Counted from the stretch's first letter, positions 55,360 to 63,310 are shown. The stretch: 64,000 bases of DNA from Bacillota bacterium (GCA_023426245.1 JAFABB010000008.1:120413-184412), one strand, 5' to 3'. The notes: generated by a model not told the origin, from the letters alone. Made by a program: numbers and translations.

Positions 55360-55375
55360 TTTAAACCGGTTTAAA
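55360..55375. promoter_or_regulatory. Palindromic operator TTTAAACCGGTTTAAA (site 1)
   Basis: A perfect 16-bp palindrome about 200 bases upstream of the double flavin-reductase gene. CG-centred palindromes of this type are bound by LacI-family regulators. Sites 2 and 3 share the central 12 bases. Confidence 0.75.
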
Positions 55376-55562
55376 TATATTATTCTTCATCAATCCAGCT
55401 ATTCCTGCTATATTAATTTTTTTTATCAATATAAATTTAAAAAATATTTCTTCACTGAACGGATCCGGAGAACAGCTGACACGGCGGAGCTTTGAAATGG
55501 TTCACTTATAAAAATGCGACACAATTGATAGGCCTTTACTGCAAATTCAAACCAAAAATATT

Positions 55563-55574
55563 TAAACCGGTTTA
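55563..55574. promoter_or_regulatory. Palindromic operator TAAACCGGTTTA (site 2)
   Basis: Perfect 12-bp palindrome in the same gap as site 1, 200 bases further upstream. Two sites so spaced would allow repression by looping. The rest of the 543-base gap holds no gene. Confidence 0.7.
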
Positions 55575-55705
55575 TCAAAGAACAAAAATAACCCGCTCAT
55601 TCCAAAAAAAATCGTGAGTGAAGTGAGCCTAAATCAAACTCCTAAAAACTTCTAATCAAACTTCACTCCAAAAAAGATGACCTGAAATTATGATTCTCTA
55701 AACAC

Positions 55706-56707
55706 CTACATATCCAGCACTTGTTGCCAAAAAGGTTCTTCAACCGGGATTCCTTTTTCAAGATTCTCCCTGCGAAGAGTCAAAACGCGTTCGCCAGGAT
55801 ACAAAACTCCCTCGCCGTCCTTGACCGGCTTGGCCGAATGAAGGTCGTTAATAATCTCATCAATCATCACCGGTATCAACTGGCGTTGGGGTAATTTCGA
55901 GACGTCGATAGCCAAAAATACTTGGGAAGGGCCACATTTGCTCCCCGGTTGGCCCAATTGTAAAGTTGAATTTCCTCCGGATAAAACCATTGCCATTAAA
56001 TCGAGCAATAAAGCCAACCCCGTTCCTTTCCAACACCCGATCGGCATCGGTCGCTTGGATTGGACTATCGCTTTCGGATCTCTGGTTAAATTACCTTCCA
56101 TATCATAGCCGCCCTCTACCGGCAATAACGTTCCCTTAGCCAAGCACGATTCAATTTTACCAAAAGAAAACATGGTCATGGCCATATCTACCACAATGTG
56201 GCCTTTCTCATGAGGGACCGCCAAAATTAATGGGTTATTTCCCAATTTTCTTTCCACCGCTCCCCACGGCGGCATCAAAGGAGTGGTATTGGTCCAACAG
56301 ATGCCGATACATCCGGCTTGGGCCGCCTGCCATCCGTATGTGCCGCCTCTCATCCAATGGTTCGTATTTTTTAAGCCAACACAACCGATCCCGTATGTTC
56401 GCGCGAGTTCGATCGCCCGTTTCATAGCAAAGTACGCATTAAGATTTCCCGGACCGAGTTTTCCGTCCCAACTCTCCAGTGCGCCGAAGCCGCTAATTTT
56501 TTCAGGTTCGGCTTCTATATTAATGCGCCCATTTTGGACATCTCCGATAAACCTGGGAAATCGATTTAAACCATGGGTATACACCCCATCCAAACTATTT
56601 TCTGCAAACAACCTGGCGCATAACTCTGCTTTTTCCTTGGAAAATCCCACTTTTAAAAGAACTCGATTCAATTGGGCTTTCATCTCATCCAATGGAACTT
56701 GTAACAT
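55706..56707 (-). CDS. YiaK-like 2,3-diketogulonate / hydroxyacid dehydrogenase
   Basis: A 333-aa member of the malate/lactate dehydrogenase-2 family, closest in feel to YiaK (3-dehydro-L-gulonate 2-dehydrogenase). YTHGLNRFPRFIGDVQNG (about 44-61) with catalytic His and KNTNHWMRGGTYGW (about 118-131) are typical, the latter being characteristic of YiaK-type proteins. It uses NAD(P)H on a 2-keto sugar acid. First gene of locus 2 and preceded by operator site 3. Confidence 0.88.
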   Translation of the reverse strand: MLQVPLDEMKAQLNRVLLKVGFSKEKAELCARLFAENSLDGVYTHGLNRFPRFIGDVQNGRINIEAEPEKISGFGALESWDGKLGPGNLNAYFAMKRAIELARTYGIGCVGLKNTNHWMRGGTYGWQAAQAGCIGICWTNTTPLMPPWGAVERKLGNNPLILAVPHEKGHIVVDMAMTMFSFGKIESCLAKGTLLPVEGGYDMEGNLTRDPKAIVQSKRPMPIGCWKGTGLALLLDLMAMVLSGGNSTLQLGQPGSKCGPSQVFLAIDVSKLPQRQLIPVMIDEIINDLHSAKPVKDGEGVLYPGERVLTLRRENLEKGIPVEEPFWQQVLDM

Positions 56708-56825
56708 TTTGCAATCACCTCGACCATTTTATCGTTGCTGGACTTGAAGCCAACCTTTCCTCTGAAAAAAACGGAATGAATTGGGTAGAAAATAAAAATT
56801 CAACTCGCATTCCCAAATAAAAATG

Positions 56826-56843
56826 TTTTAAACCGGTTTAAAA
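56826..56843. promoter_or_regulatory. Palindromic operator TTTTAAACCGGTTTAAAA (site 3)
   Basis: A perfect 18-bp palindrome about 120 bases upstream of the YiaK-like gene. With sites 1 and 2 it defines a local regulon of the two oxidoreductase genes. Confidence 0.75.
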
Positions 56844-57084
56844 AAATATTCTCTCTTGATTCAGCTATTCCTTTTTTTATTTCTGACAATATCCAGCACC
56901 ACAAAATCGACTAAAGGCCGCTTTAAGTATAGCCGGGGCTTCTTGCCCCGACCCAACCGCGAACTTCAAATTGTTCGTATTTTAAACTTTTGGTGATTTA
57001 TCTCATCCGCTTTCATTTTTTTATCGCCTCTTGCCCCTCCTACGCCTCCTTCCCCTCTAAATTTCCTCCACCGAACCCCTCCCC

Positions 57085-57093
57085 TGTGGATAA
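57085..57093 (-). promoter_or_regulatory. Perfect DnaA-box consensus, right element
   Basis: The minus strand reads TTATCCACA, followed at 57147-57155 by plus-strand TTATCAACC, spaced as in the left element. Confidence 0.5.
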
Positions 57094-57232
57094 CTCAAAT
57101 CTTCAGCTTCGAAACCATCTCCACTTGGGGATTTCCGCCTTCAAAGTTATCAACCGGGCATTTATCAGGATAAACGTGGCAAAAATCCTTTTTTTGACCG
57201 TCATATCAACATCTAGAGTGATCGATACAAAA

Positions 57233-57266
57233 TCGACACACTTTTTCCAAAATTCCGTGGTATAAT
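57233..57266 (+). promoter_or_regulatory. Extended -10 promoter, right element
   Basis: TGGTATAAT ends at 57266 and is preceded by the conserved TCGACACACTTTTT run. It drives the leader RNA and, by position, the ATPase gene about 260 bases on. Confidence 0.6.
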
Positions 57267-57284
57267 GGTATTGGTAGAAGTTTG

Positions 57285-57425
57285 TAAAAATGGTTTTCAC
57301 TACCAAACAAAGTCAGACAAACGCCTTCGCGATACGCCAAGGCGTTTTGGATGCCCAAAAGCAAATACCTGCATCTTTGGCACATTTATGTCCAAGGACC
57401 CAGGCTATTTGCTTTTTTTATTCCC
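57285..57425 (+). ncRNA. Structured leader RNA, right element
   Basis: Three helices match those of the left copy: a local hairpin AACGCCTT/AAGGCGTT, an outer stem AAGCAAATAcCTG with CAGgCTATTTGCTT, and a nested CTTTGG(C)AC/GTCCAAGG. Stem bases differ from the left copy but pairing is kept, and the outer stem again ends in a T-run. That covariation is the main evidence for a functional RNA. Confidence 0.55.
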
Positions 57426-57444
57426 TAAAAGGAGGTCAAAAACA

Positions 57445-57480
57445 ATGCCTATCCTCAGCTTCAAGCCCCGCGCCCCTTGA
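57445..57480 (+). CDS. 11-codon mini-ORF behind the leader RNA, right element
   Basis: MPILSFKPRAP after AAAAGGAGGTC. It ends 52 bases before the ATPase start. Position and ribosome site match the left-element mini-ORF; sequence does not. Confidence 0.35.
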   Translation: MPILSFKPRAP

Positions 57481-57532
57481 TTATAAAAAATATCCTCACT
57501 CCGGTTTTGATTTTTATTAAAGGAGAATTCGC

Positions 57533-58897
57533 ATGTCAAATAATGTAAATCATCAAGCCCCTCCCATCCATTGGATTCATACGGCGCTGGACTTCTCGGG
57601 AAACACGGCTTTTGTCGGGGTTCAGATACCGCCGGAAACCGGCAATATGGCTGGAACAGCCGCGATGGTGACCAGCGGGGGCCGGGTCATTCCCTGGAAC
57701 GAAGAAAACTTCCTTGAAAACGGCATTGTACCGGTAACTAACAGTACGCTGTTTAACAATAAACTATATCATGGCCCCGGATTTTTGGAACCCCGCTGGA
57801 GTCTTGAAAGTATCAGAGACTATCAAAGCGGCGGGGAGTCTCCCGCTACAGCCGAAATTTTCCAAAACGTCCGCTCTTATTTGCAAAAATATCTCGGTTT
57901 ACGGCATCCCGTCGAATATGATCTGGTAAGCTTGTGGATCATGGGCACCTACTTGAAGCCGTTGTTCCAATGTTACCCAATCCTGTTTTTCAATGCTCCC
58001 TATGAATCGGGGAAAAGCCGCTGCCTTGAAGTTGTCAGCCAGCTTTCCTTAAACGGCAAATGTTTCGGGGAGATTACCCCCGCCGCTTTCCGCCGCTATG
58101 CCGAAAGCGAAATTACTTTCTGCCTGGACGAATTGAAAGACGTGGGCCTCAAAAATGATTCCCCGTTGATCTCGATTTTGCTCAACGCTTATAACGGCTC
58201 CGAAGTCGCCATCTCCGATCCAGTCAAGAAAGGCGGATGGCAGCCGGTAATTTTCAAGATCACCAGTCCGGTGGCCATGGGGAACATCCAGGACATCAAA
58301 AATGAAGCCTTAAAGAGCCGGACCATCCAGATCCGGACCGAATATGAGTCTCGTTACAAAAACATCCGTTTACCGAAAGCCTCTCACTGTGAGCCCGCCC
58401 GGATCAGGGACGGGCTTTATTGTTGGTTCCTGGGCAACTGGAAATCTGTCCGGGACCGTTATCAGACTTATCCCGACATCCCGGACCTGGGAGCCAGAGA
58501 AATGGACTCCTATCTTCCTTTGCTGTCCATCGCCTCCCTCGCCGGACCGGAAACGGCCGGGCGCTTGACTGACTATGCCGTCGCTGTTCGTGAAGAAAAA
58601 CGTTTGGTCAAAAAAGCCACGGATGATCATTTGAATTTATTATTGTTTCTAAAGGCCGAACTGGATGCCAGAAGGACTCAAGCGCCGATGGAAACTTTCC
58701 CTGTCATTTCCAACCGGGAGTTGGCCGATGCTTACGGCCGGAAAAACAATCTCCGCGTCAATTACCGGCGCTTCATCGAGATGGTTACTTCCCTCCATGT
58801 GGTGTCGGACATTATAGACCGCCAGGGCAGCAAATACTTGGTTTTTAACCCCGCCGAAGTCCAAAGACAGCTGCAAATGATGGAGAGCAAATCCTGA
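57533..58897 (+). CDS. P-loop ATPase of plasmid/phage replication-helicase type
   Basis: A 454-aa protein. A Walker-A-like loop NAPYESGKSR (about 154-163) and Walker B ITFCLDEL (about 194-201) with SLIS-type sensor downstream (KITSPVAMGN, about 240) give an AAA+/helicase core, similar to the C-terminal ATPase of primase-helicase fusions (DUF3631/DUF927 type). The first 150 residues and the last 150 (winged-helix-like RELADAYGRKNNLRVNYRRF) have no family I can name; no primase domain. It lies behind the leader RNA in the right element. AAAGGAG precedes ATG. A replication initiator or helicase role is inference. Confidence 0.65.
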   Translation: MSNNVNHQAPPIHWIHTALDFSGNTAFVGVQIPPETGNMAGTAAMVTSGGRVIPWNEENFLENGIVPVTNSTLFNNKLYHGPGFLEPRWSLESIRDYQSGGESPATAEIFQNVRSYLQKYLGLRHPVEYDLVSLWIMGTYLKPLFQCYPILFFNAPYESGKSRCLEVVSQLSLNGKCFGEITPAAFRRYAESEITFCLDELKDVGLKNDSPLISILLNAYNGSEVAISDPVKKGGWQPVIFKITSPVAMGNIQDIKNEALKSRTIQIRTEYESRYKNIRLPKASHCEPARIRDGLYCWFLGNWKSVRDRYQTYPDIPDLGAREMDSYLPLLSIASLAGPETAGRLTDYAVAVREEKRLVKKATDDHLNLLLFLKAELDARRTQAPMETFPVISNRELADAYGRKNNLRVNYRRFIEMVTSLHVVSDIIDRQGSKYLVFNPAEVQRQLQMMESKS

Positions 58898-58904
58898 CCG
58901 GGAT

Positions 58905-59045
58905 TAGTCAAGATTCGTCGCCTTTTTCAAAGGCGCTGGATTATTTTTGGATGTCCACGATTGAATCCGGGTTCAATGGTGTGAACGCCTATTTGATTGT
59001 TGAATAAATAAGGGATTGAACCAGGATTAGTCAGGATTCATACAT
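58905..59045 (+). repeat. Dispersed 'GTCGCCTTT...' repeat after the ATPase gene
   Basis: GATTCGTCGCCTTTTTCAA, AAGGCGCTGGATTATTTTT and GGTTCAATGGTGTGAACGCC match 1420-1510. It is followed by a second partial copy (GAACCAGGATTAGTCAGGAT at about 59013-59032). No gene in the stretch 58898-59269. Confidence 0.5.
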
Positions 59046-59269
59046 GCGCAATGGTCTTGATGATATTTGTCCTTGGAGGGGAACGAGGGGCAGGAGGGCC
59101 TAAAAATAAACCAGGATGAGTCAGGATTGATCGTCCTTTAAAAAGACGCCGGATTGGATGGATTTCGTCTTTGGGCTCTTTGGGTCCTGCATGGTGAAGT
59201 CACTTTATTGCCCAAACATCCATGCGCATGGTTCAGGATATATATGCAATCATATGATAAACGACGATC

Positions 59270-59458
59270 ATTCGGTATGCATACGCAACGGTCCGGTATA
59301 CATACTGAGTCCTTCGGTATGCGTGCGCAGCGGTCCGGTATGCATACTCAGTCGTTCGGCATGCGTGCGCAACAGTCCGGTATGCGTACTCAGTCGTTCG
59401 GCATGCGTGCGCAACGGTTCAGTATGCGTACTCAGTCATTCGGTATGCATGCGCAACG
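59270..59458 (+). repeat. Nine 21-bp tandem repeats (iteron-like), right element
   Basis: Nine contiguous 21-bp units alternate between a form ending GCGCAACG and a form ending TACTCAGTC, for example GTTCGGCATGCGTGCGCAAC and GTCCGGTATGCGTACTCAGT. The array ends GTTGCGTAAT like the left one. It lies just before the inverted repeat and 125-aa gene. A frame is open through the array (heptads such as SFGMRAQ RSGMHTQ), but lacks a ribosome site. Confidence 0.8.
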
Positions 59459-59485
59459 GTTGCGTAATTTTTTTTAGCATCAACC

Positions 59486-59996
59486 ATTGGGGTGATTTAA
59501 AAATATTTTTTTAAACAATATTTTCATAGTAAAAATGGAGGTTAATCGTAATGTTACAACGTAATTTTTCTTTTCGAATCAATAAAATCAAGCAATTGTT
59601 AGGCGGAATGAAAGCCCGGGCCACCGAGATAGTCGCCTGGGGTTATCCGGCGGAGTTCATTGAAGAATTAACCGGCGCCTACGCCGATCTCGTTCGGCTC
59701 CAGGATGAGCGCAACGCCAATATCACGGCAGGCAAGGCGATCACTGTCAAACAGCAGGAACTGTTACAAAAGGCCGAAAAAATGGCGACCATGGTCCGGC
59801 AATCGGTCCGCTCCCGCCTGCCCAAATCCGACTGGAACCAATTTGGATTCTATTTGGGAGAGACAGTCCAGGCGAAAAACCCTGAACCGGAAACTACCAG
59901 TCAGAGTCCGGTTACGGCCCAAAGTTAGTGGACGATTGTTAAAACAATAATGGCAGCGCAATTCGCGCGATAGGTAATGAAATCAATCACCCCAAT
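59486..59996. repeat. 12-bp inverted repeats bracketing the 125-aa gene, right element
   Basis: ATTGGGGTGATT (59486-59497) and AATCACCCCAAT (59985-59996) repeat the left-element arrangement exactly, around the paralogous gene. Confidence 0.7.
59551..59928 (+). CDS. 125-aa protein of unknown function, right-element copy
   Basis: The paralogue of 2316-2693, same length. The stretch from KIKQLLGGMKARATEIV to RSRLPKSDWNQFGFY is nearly unchanged, the tail is diverged, and the last residues PVTAQS are kept. Changes such as V to A and I to V are conservative. The pattern shows purifying selection. Ribosome site ATGGAGG lies seven bases upstream. Function unknown; see left copy. Confidence 0.78.
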   Translation: MLQRNFSFRINKIKQLLGGMKARATEIVAWGYPAEFIEELTGAYADLVRLQDERNANITAGKAITVKQQELLQKAEKMATMVRQSVRSRLPKSDWNQFGFYLGETVQAKNPEPETTSQSPVTAQS

Positions 59997-60033
59997 ATTT
60001 ATGAGGCTGTCTATATGAACAGCTTCTACCCGA

Positions 60034-60069
60034 CCAGGTTCCGGGAAGATGGTTCTTTCCGGGTCCTGG
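60034..60069 (+). terminator. Hairpin closing the right element
   Basis: CCAGGTTCCGG and CCGGGTCCTGG pair with two mismatches and run into TTTAAAA. It corresponds to the hairpin at 2814-2849, with different stem bases. Confidence 0.6.
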
Positions 60070-60106
60070 TTTAAAAAACGACAATTTGAATCTGCCCAAC
60101 TTCGAC

Positions 60107-60175
60107 TCTCCCCTCCCTTTAACTGTAAGTTGCTTGATTTTCGTGAAAGGGAGGGGAGGATCGTTTTACCAAGGC
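60107..60175. repeat. CCCCTCCCTTT palindromic repeat, outlying copy
   Basis: CGACTCTCCCCTCCCTTTAA and CGTGAAAGGGAGGGGAGGAT form the arms of the palindrome found three more times at 63.0-63.95 kb, followed by the same GGATCGTTTTACCAAGG tail. Confidence 0.65.
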
Positions 60176-60205
60176 TTTTTCTTCTAAGAACCGCCCAACA
60201 ACGCT

Positions 60206-61069
60206 CTAGCCCGATAACCCAATTTGCTCCTTTATAAAGGTTCCTTCCTCCAACTCACGAAAGGCGAGTCTGAGTTCATCCTGGGTGTTCATGACAATCG
60301 GCCCACCCCAAGCAACAGGTTCCTGCAACGGTTTGCCTGAAAATATCAGAAAGCGAATCCCCTTATCCGCCGCTTCGACAATAAGTTCTTCACCAGGGCC
60401 GAACAAAATTGCATTTTTATGAACAATCGGATCATGGATTCTGTTACCAAAGCATCCGCTACCTTCAATGATATAGAGAAAAACTGTGGCATCTTCAGCC
60501 GTTTTCAGGCTCCATTTTGCATCCGGCTGCATTTTACCATCAAGAAACAATGTTCTTACATAGTCACCCTGAACGACTCCCTGATGGTTCAGATAATTGC
60601 CGGAAATCACTCGAATTTGGCTTCCATTTTCTTCCACACACGGTATTCTGTCCGATTGGATATCACGATACTGAGGCGTGGCCATTTTATCTTTTCGGGG
60701 CAGATTAAGCCAAAGTTGGATGCCGAGCATCCGTTCCGACGACTGAGGCATTTCTTGATGAATAATACCGCTCCCGGCTGTCATCCATTGACAACAACCA
60801 TTTACAATATGGCCTTTATTGCCAAGACTGTCTCCATGTTCAATATCACCGGCAATAAGATAGGTGACAGTTTCAATACCACGGTGCGGATGCCATGGAA
60901 ATCCCTTGATATAATCAGCCGGATCATCCGAATCAAACGCATCCAGCATCAGAAACGGGTCAAAATCTCTCACATCCTTGTGGCTGATCACTCTGACCAA
61001 CTTGACGCCGGCACCGTCATATTGGATACTACCGGAAACAATTCTACGGATTTCACGAACTCCCATCAT
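60206..61069 (-). CDS. Pirin-family protein (quercetinase-like)
   Basis: A 287-aa bicupin. FLMLDAFDSDDPADY, FPWHPHRGIETVTYLIAGDI with metal His residues (about 58-77) and GSGIIHQEMPQ (about 99-109) are the pirin signature with all ligands present. Some pirins open flavonoid rings; others are redox or cofactor-binding. GGAG precedes the two ATGs. It is 51 bases after the DODA-type gene and may be co-expressed. Confidence 0.92.
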   Translation of the reverse strand: MMGVREIRRIVSGSIQYDGAGVKLVRVISHKDVRDFDPFLMLDAFDSDDPADYIKGFPWHPHRGIETVTYLIAGDIEHGDSLGNKGHIVNGCCQWMTAGSGIIHQEMPQSSERMLGIQLWLNLPRKDKMATPQYRDIQSDRIPCVEENGSQIRVISGNYLNHQGVVQGDYVRTLFLDGKMQPDAKWSLKTAEDATVFLYIIEGSGCFGNRIHDPIVHKNAILFGPGEELIVEAADKGIRFLIFSGKPLQEPVAWGGPIVMNTQDELRLAFRELEEGTFIKEQIGLSG

Positions 61070-61120
61070 TATTAGTCTCCTTCATCATTTTAAGTCCGCT
61101 GAGAAAAATGCATCCACTGG

Positions 61121-61903
61121 TTAGGAAAACAGGTAACTTGTCATTGAAAGGGAACCCATTGTGCAGGAATCGTTGAATACAGATAACTGATCGCTGCTAT
61201 CCGCCGCACCCAATATATACAGCAGAGGATAAAAATGATCAGGGAAGCGGAAAGCGATTTTGGATGACTCGCCCGCCTGCTCATACCGGATCACGTCTTC
61301 ATATCGTTTTTGGATGATTTTATTTTTGATATATTGATCAAATTCCTCCGCCCAAGGGTATCCACCTTGCATAGCCCAATTGACTTCCGCCAAATTGTGG
61401 ACGATGTTTCCGCTTCCCATGATGAGTACGCCCTGCTCACGCAAAGCACGGAGCTCCCGGCCGATCTGGAAATGATCTTCCCGGCCTGCATTACTGTCCA
61501 CACTGAGCTGAAACAAGGGAATATCCGCTTCTGGATACATTCTGCAAAGTACGGACCAGGTTCCGTGATCAATACCCCAGTTGTTGTCAATCTGTACATC
61601 ATAACTGATTAAGCCTTTTGTCCGGTGAGCGATCTCCGGTGACCCGCCGGCATCATAGATAACCTGGTAAAGTTCATCCGGAAAACCGTACATATCATAA
61701 ACTGTTTTGGGATGCAACGCATCGTTGATTCGGCTTCCCTGGGTATACCAGTGGGCCGATATGGACAAAATGGCTTTTGGCTTTGGAATTTTGCGGCTGA
61801 CACCGGCCCAGTTTCTGGTATAGGTATTATCTTCAATTGCGTTCATGGGAGAGCCGTGTCCAACGAACAAAAGCGGAATTCTTTGCACTGCTGAATTGTT
61901 CAT
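61121..61903 (-). CDS. DODA-type extradiol aromatic dioxygenase
   Basis: A 260-aa class III ring-opening dioxygenase (YgiD/4,5-DOPA type). LLFVGHGSPMNAIEDN (about 10-25), SISAHWYTQGSRIN (metal His), DHGTWSVLCRMYPEADIP and GSGNIVHNL supply the expected His and Glu residues. Typically oxidises catecholic compounds, needing O2; a puzzle if the host is a strict anaerobe. AGGAG precedes the ATG. Confidence 0.92.
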   Translation of the reverse strand: MNNSAVQRIPLLFVGHGSPMNAIEDNTYTRNWAGVSRKIPKPKAILSISAHWYTQGSRINDALHPKTVYDMYGFPDELYQVIYDAGGSPEIAHRTKGLISYDVQIDNNWGIDHGTWSVLCRMYPEADIPLFQLSVDSNAGREDHFQIGRELRALREQGVLIMGSGNIVHNLAEVNWAMQGGYPWAEEFDQYIKNKIIQKRYEDVIRYEQAGESSKIAFRFPDHFYPLLYILGAADSSDQLSVFNDSCTMGSLSMTSYLFS

Positions 61904-62002
61904 AATAGACTCCTGTCTATTCAGACATAATTACCCAAACTGACTATGTTCCACTGCCCGACATTGCTGTTACTAAGATTTAACTGAGATGGATGACCTT
62001 TT

Positions 62003-62773
62003 CTATACTCCCATAATGTGTAGTCCGCAATCTACATGCAACACCTCTCCAGTGATGCCTTTTGAAAGATCGCTTAAGAAGAAGACCGCCGGACCGCCAA
62101 TATCTTCTTGAGTGATCCCTCTCCGTAAAGGCGCTTTCTGAAGAGCTAAATCAAGCATATGATTAAAATCCTTGACCCCTTTTGCAGAAGTTGTTTTAAT
62201 CGGACCCGCTGATATTGCATTAACTCTTATACCACTGACTCCCACCTCTGAAGCGAGATATTTTACACCCGTCTCCAGCGCGGCTTTGGCAACCCCCATA
62301 ATATTATATCCCGGAAAAACCTTTTCCGAACCGATATAAGTAAGTGTAATAATGCTTCCGCCTTGCGTCATTAAATCCTTAGCCCTACGGGTTACTGAAG
62401 CAAGGGAATAAGCGCTGATTTCCATGGCAATGGAAAAACCATCCCTGGTTGTATTGACATATCCGTTTTGGATATCGGCCGATTTGGCAAAGGCGATTGA
62501 ATGGACCAAGCCATGGATAAGACCGTATTTTTCTTTTAGCTCTCCAAACAAGCGATCGATATCCTCATCAGAGGTAATATCACACGGATGCATTGAATAG
62601 TCACCTAGAGTTGAAACCAATTTTTGAACATCTTCCTTTTCCCTTTCTCCAAGGTAAGTAAAAATCAGATTACCGCCTTCTGCATGGGCTGCTTTGGCAA
62701 TGCCCCATGCAATGCTCCATCTGTCCCTTATTCCCATAATTAATATATTTTTATTCGCTAGTAATGGACTCAT
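62003..62773 (-). CDS. fabI: Enoyl-[acyl-carrier-protein] reductase
   Basis: A 256-aa NADH-dependent reductase of fatty-acid synthesis. ILIMGIRDRWSIAWGIAKA (about 11-29) is the FabI-type nucleotide site, SAYSLASVTRRAK includes the first active-site Tyr and YNIMGVAKAALE the Tyr-x6-Lys pair. LHVDCGLHIMG ends the protein. ATG 62773 is preferred over 62779 because AAGGAG is better spaced. It stands alone. Confidence 0.93.
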   Translation of the reverse strand: MSPLLANKNILIMGIRDRWSIAWGIAKAAHAEGGNLIFTYLGEREKEDVQKLVSTLGDYSMHPCDITSDEDIDRLFGELKEKYGLIHGLVHSIAFAKSADIQNGYVNTTRDGFSIAMEISAYSLASVTRRAKDLMTQGGSIITLTYIGSEKVFPGYNIMGVAKAALETGVKYLASEVGVSGIRVNAISAGPIKTTSAKGVKDFNHMLDLALQKAPLRRGITQEDIGGPAVFFLSDLSKGITGEVLHVDCGLHIMGV

Positions 62774-62940
62774 ATTCATTTTCTCCTTGAATTTAAAATA
62801 TCAACTAGCAGAGCGTATCGCAGTTCTCGTTCGTCATACAAAGGCATCCAACATCATCAATTAAGTGAATTATTAATATGATTATATATTAATATATGTT
62901 ATTTTTCAACCAGGTATTCGATCAATTCTTCTTTAGGAAT

Positions 62941-62977
62941 GGACTCATGCCGATCAGGTCACTGATGGGGTGAGTCG
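62941..62977. repeat. Short palindromic repeat module
   Basis: GGACTCATGCCGATCAGG and GATGGGGTGAGTCGATT form the same imperfect palindrome as at 18772, 29105, 43873 and 63269. Confidence 0.55.
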
Positions 62978-62989
62978 ATTTGAAGTTTC

Positions 62990-63110
62990 GACTCTCCCCT
63001 CCAATTACTTAAATGCCTGTAGTTGCATGGTTGCCGCTCCCCTCCCTTTGACTGCCGGCATCTTATGATGCCGAAGCTGCTAAATTCTCGTGAAAGGGAG
63101 GGGAAGATCG
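62990..63110. repeat. Long palindromic repeat, copy A
   Basis: CGACTCTCCCCTCCAATTAC, GCCTGTAGTTGC, then CCCCTCCCTTTGACTGCCGG and CGTGAAAGGGAGGGGAAGAT, with GGCATCTTATGATGCC inside. Copies B and C differ by few bases. The outer arms, CCCCTCCCTTT and AAAGGGAGGGG, can form an 11-bp stem. Confidence 0.8.
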
Positions 63111-63174
63111 GTTTTATCACGGCTTTTATCACAAAAAACCATCCAAAAACAATCTTGAATCCGCTCAATCAAAA

Positions 63175-63310
63175 AAGCTTCACTTTATGCTGCATCCTCC
63201 GACCTGCCCCTCTCTTCGGCATTTCATACCCCGCCATCAGTCAAAGAGAGGGGCATAGCAAGCCAATATACTCATGCCGACCGGGTTCCTGATAGGGTGA
63301 GTCGATTTTG
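63175..63310. repeat. Composite repeat with CATCCTCCGACCTGCCC and CTCATGCCGACC modules
   Basis: TATGCTGCATCCTCCGACCT (63189-) matches 43750, and ATACTCATGCCGACCGGG with TAGGGTGAGTCGATTTTG (63269-63306) matches 29105. The sequence abuts copy B of the long palindrome. Confidence 0.65.

Larger units (their letters stand above)
57008..60075 (+). repeat. Right copy of the repeated element (with ATPase gene)
   Basis: Same block order as 807-2850, in the same orientation: pyrimidine-rich tract, DnaA boxes, promoter, leader RNA, mini-ORF, ATPase gene, GTCGCCTTT repeat, purine-rich tract, nine 21-bp units, IR-bracketed 125-aa gene, hairpin. It ends against a CCCCTCCCTTT palindromic repeat (60107-60175). 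It appears the intact form; the left copy lost, or never had, the ATPase gene. Confidence 0.8.

Noticed and set aside
59154..59477. 107-aa ORF made of heptad repeats over the right tandem array
   Set aside because: No ribosome site, and the left array has no start codon in the same frame; the open frame follows from a 21-base period. Kept as DNA repeat, with the coding option noted.
62959..63168. 69-aa ORF with SSFGIIRCRQSKGGER
   Set aside because: It is the translation of the palindromic repeat; the same words occur in all copies, and there is no ribosome site.
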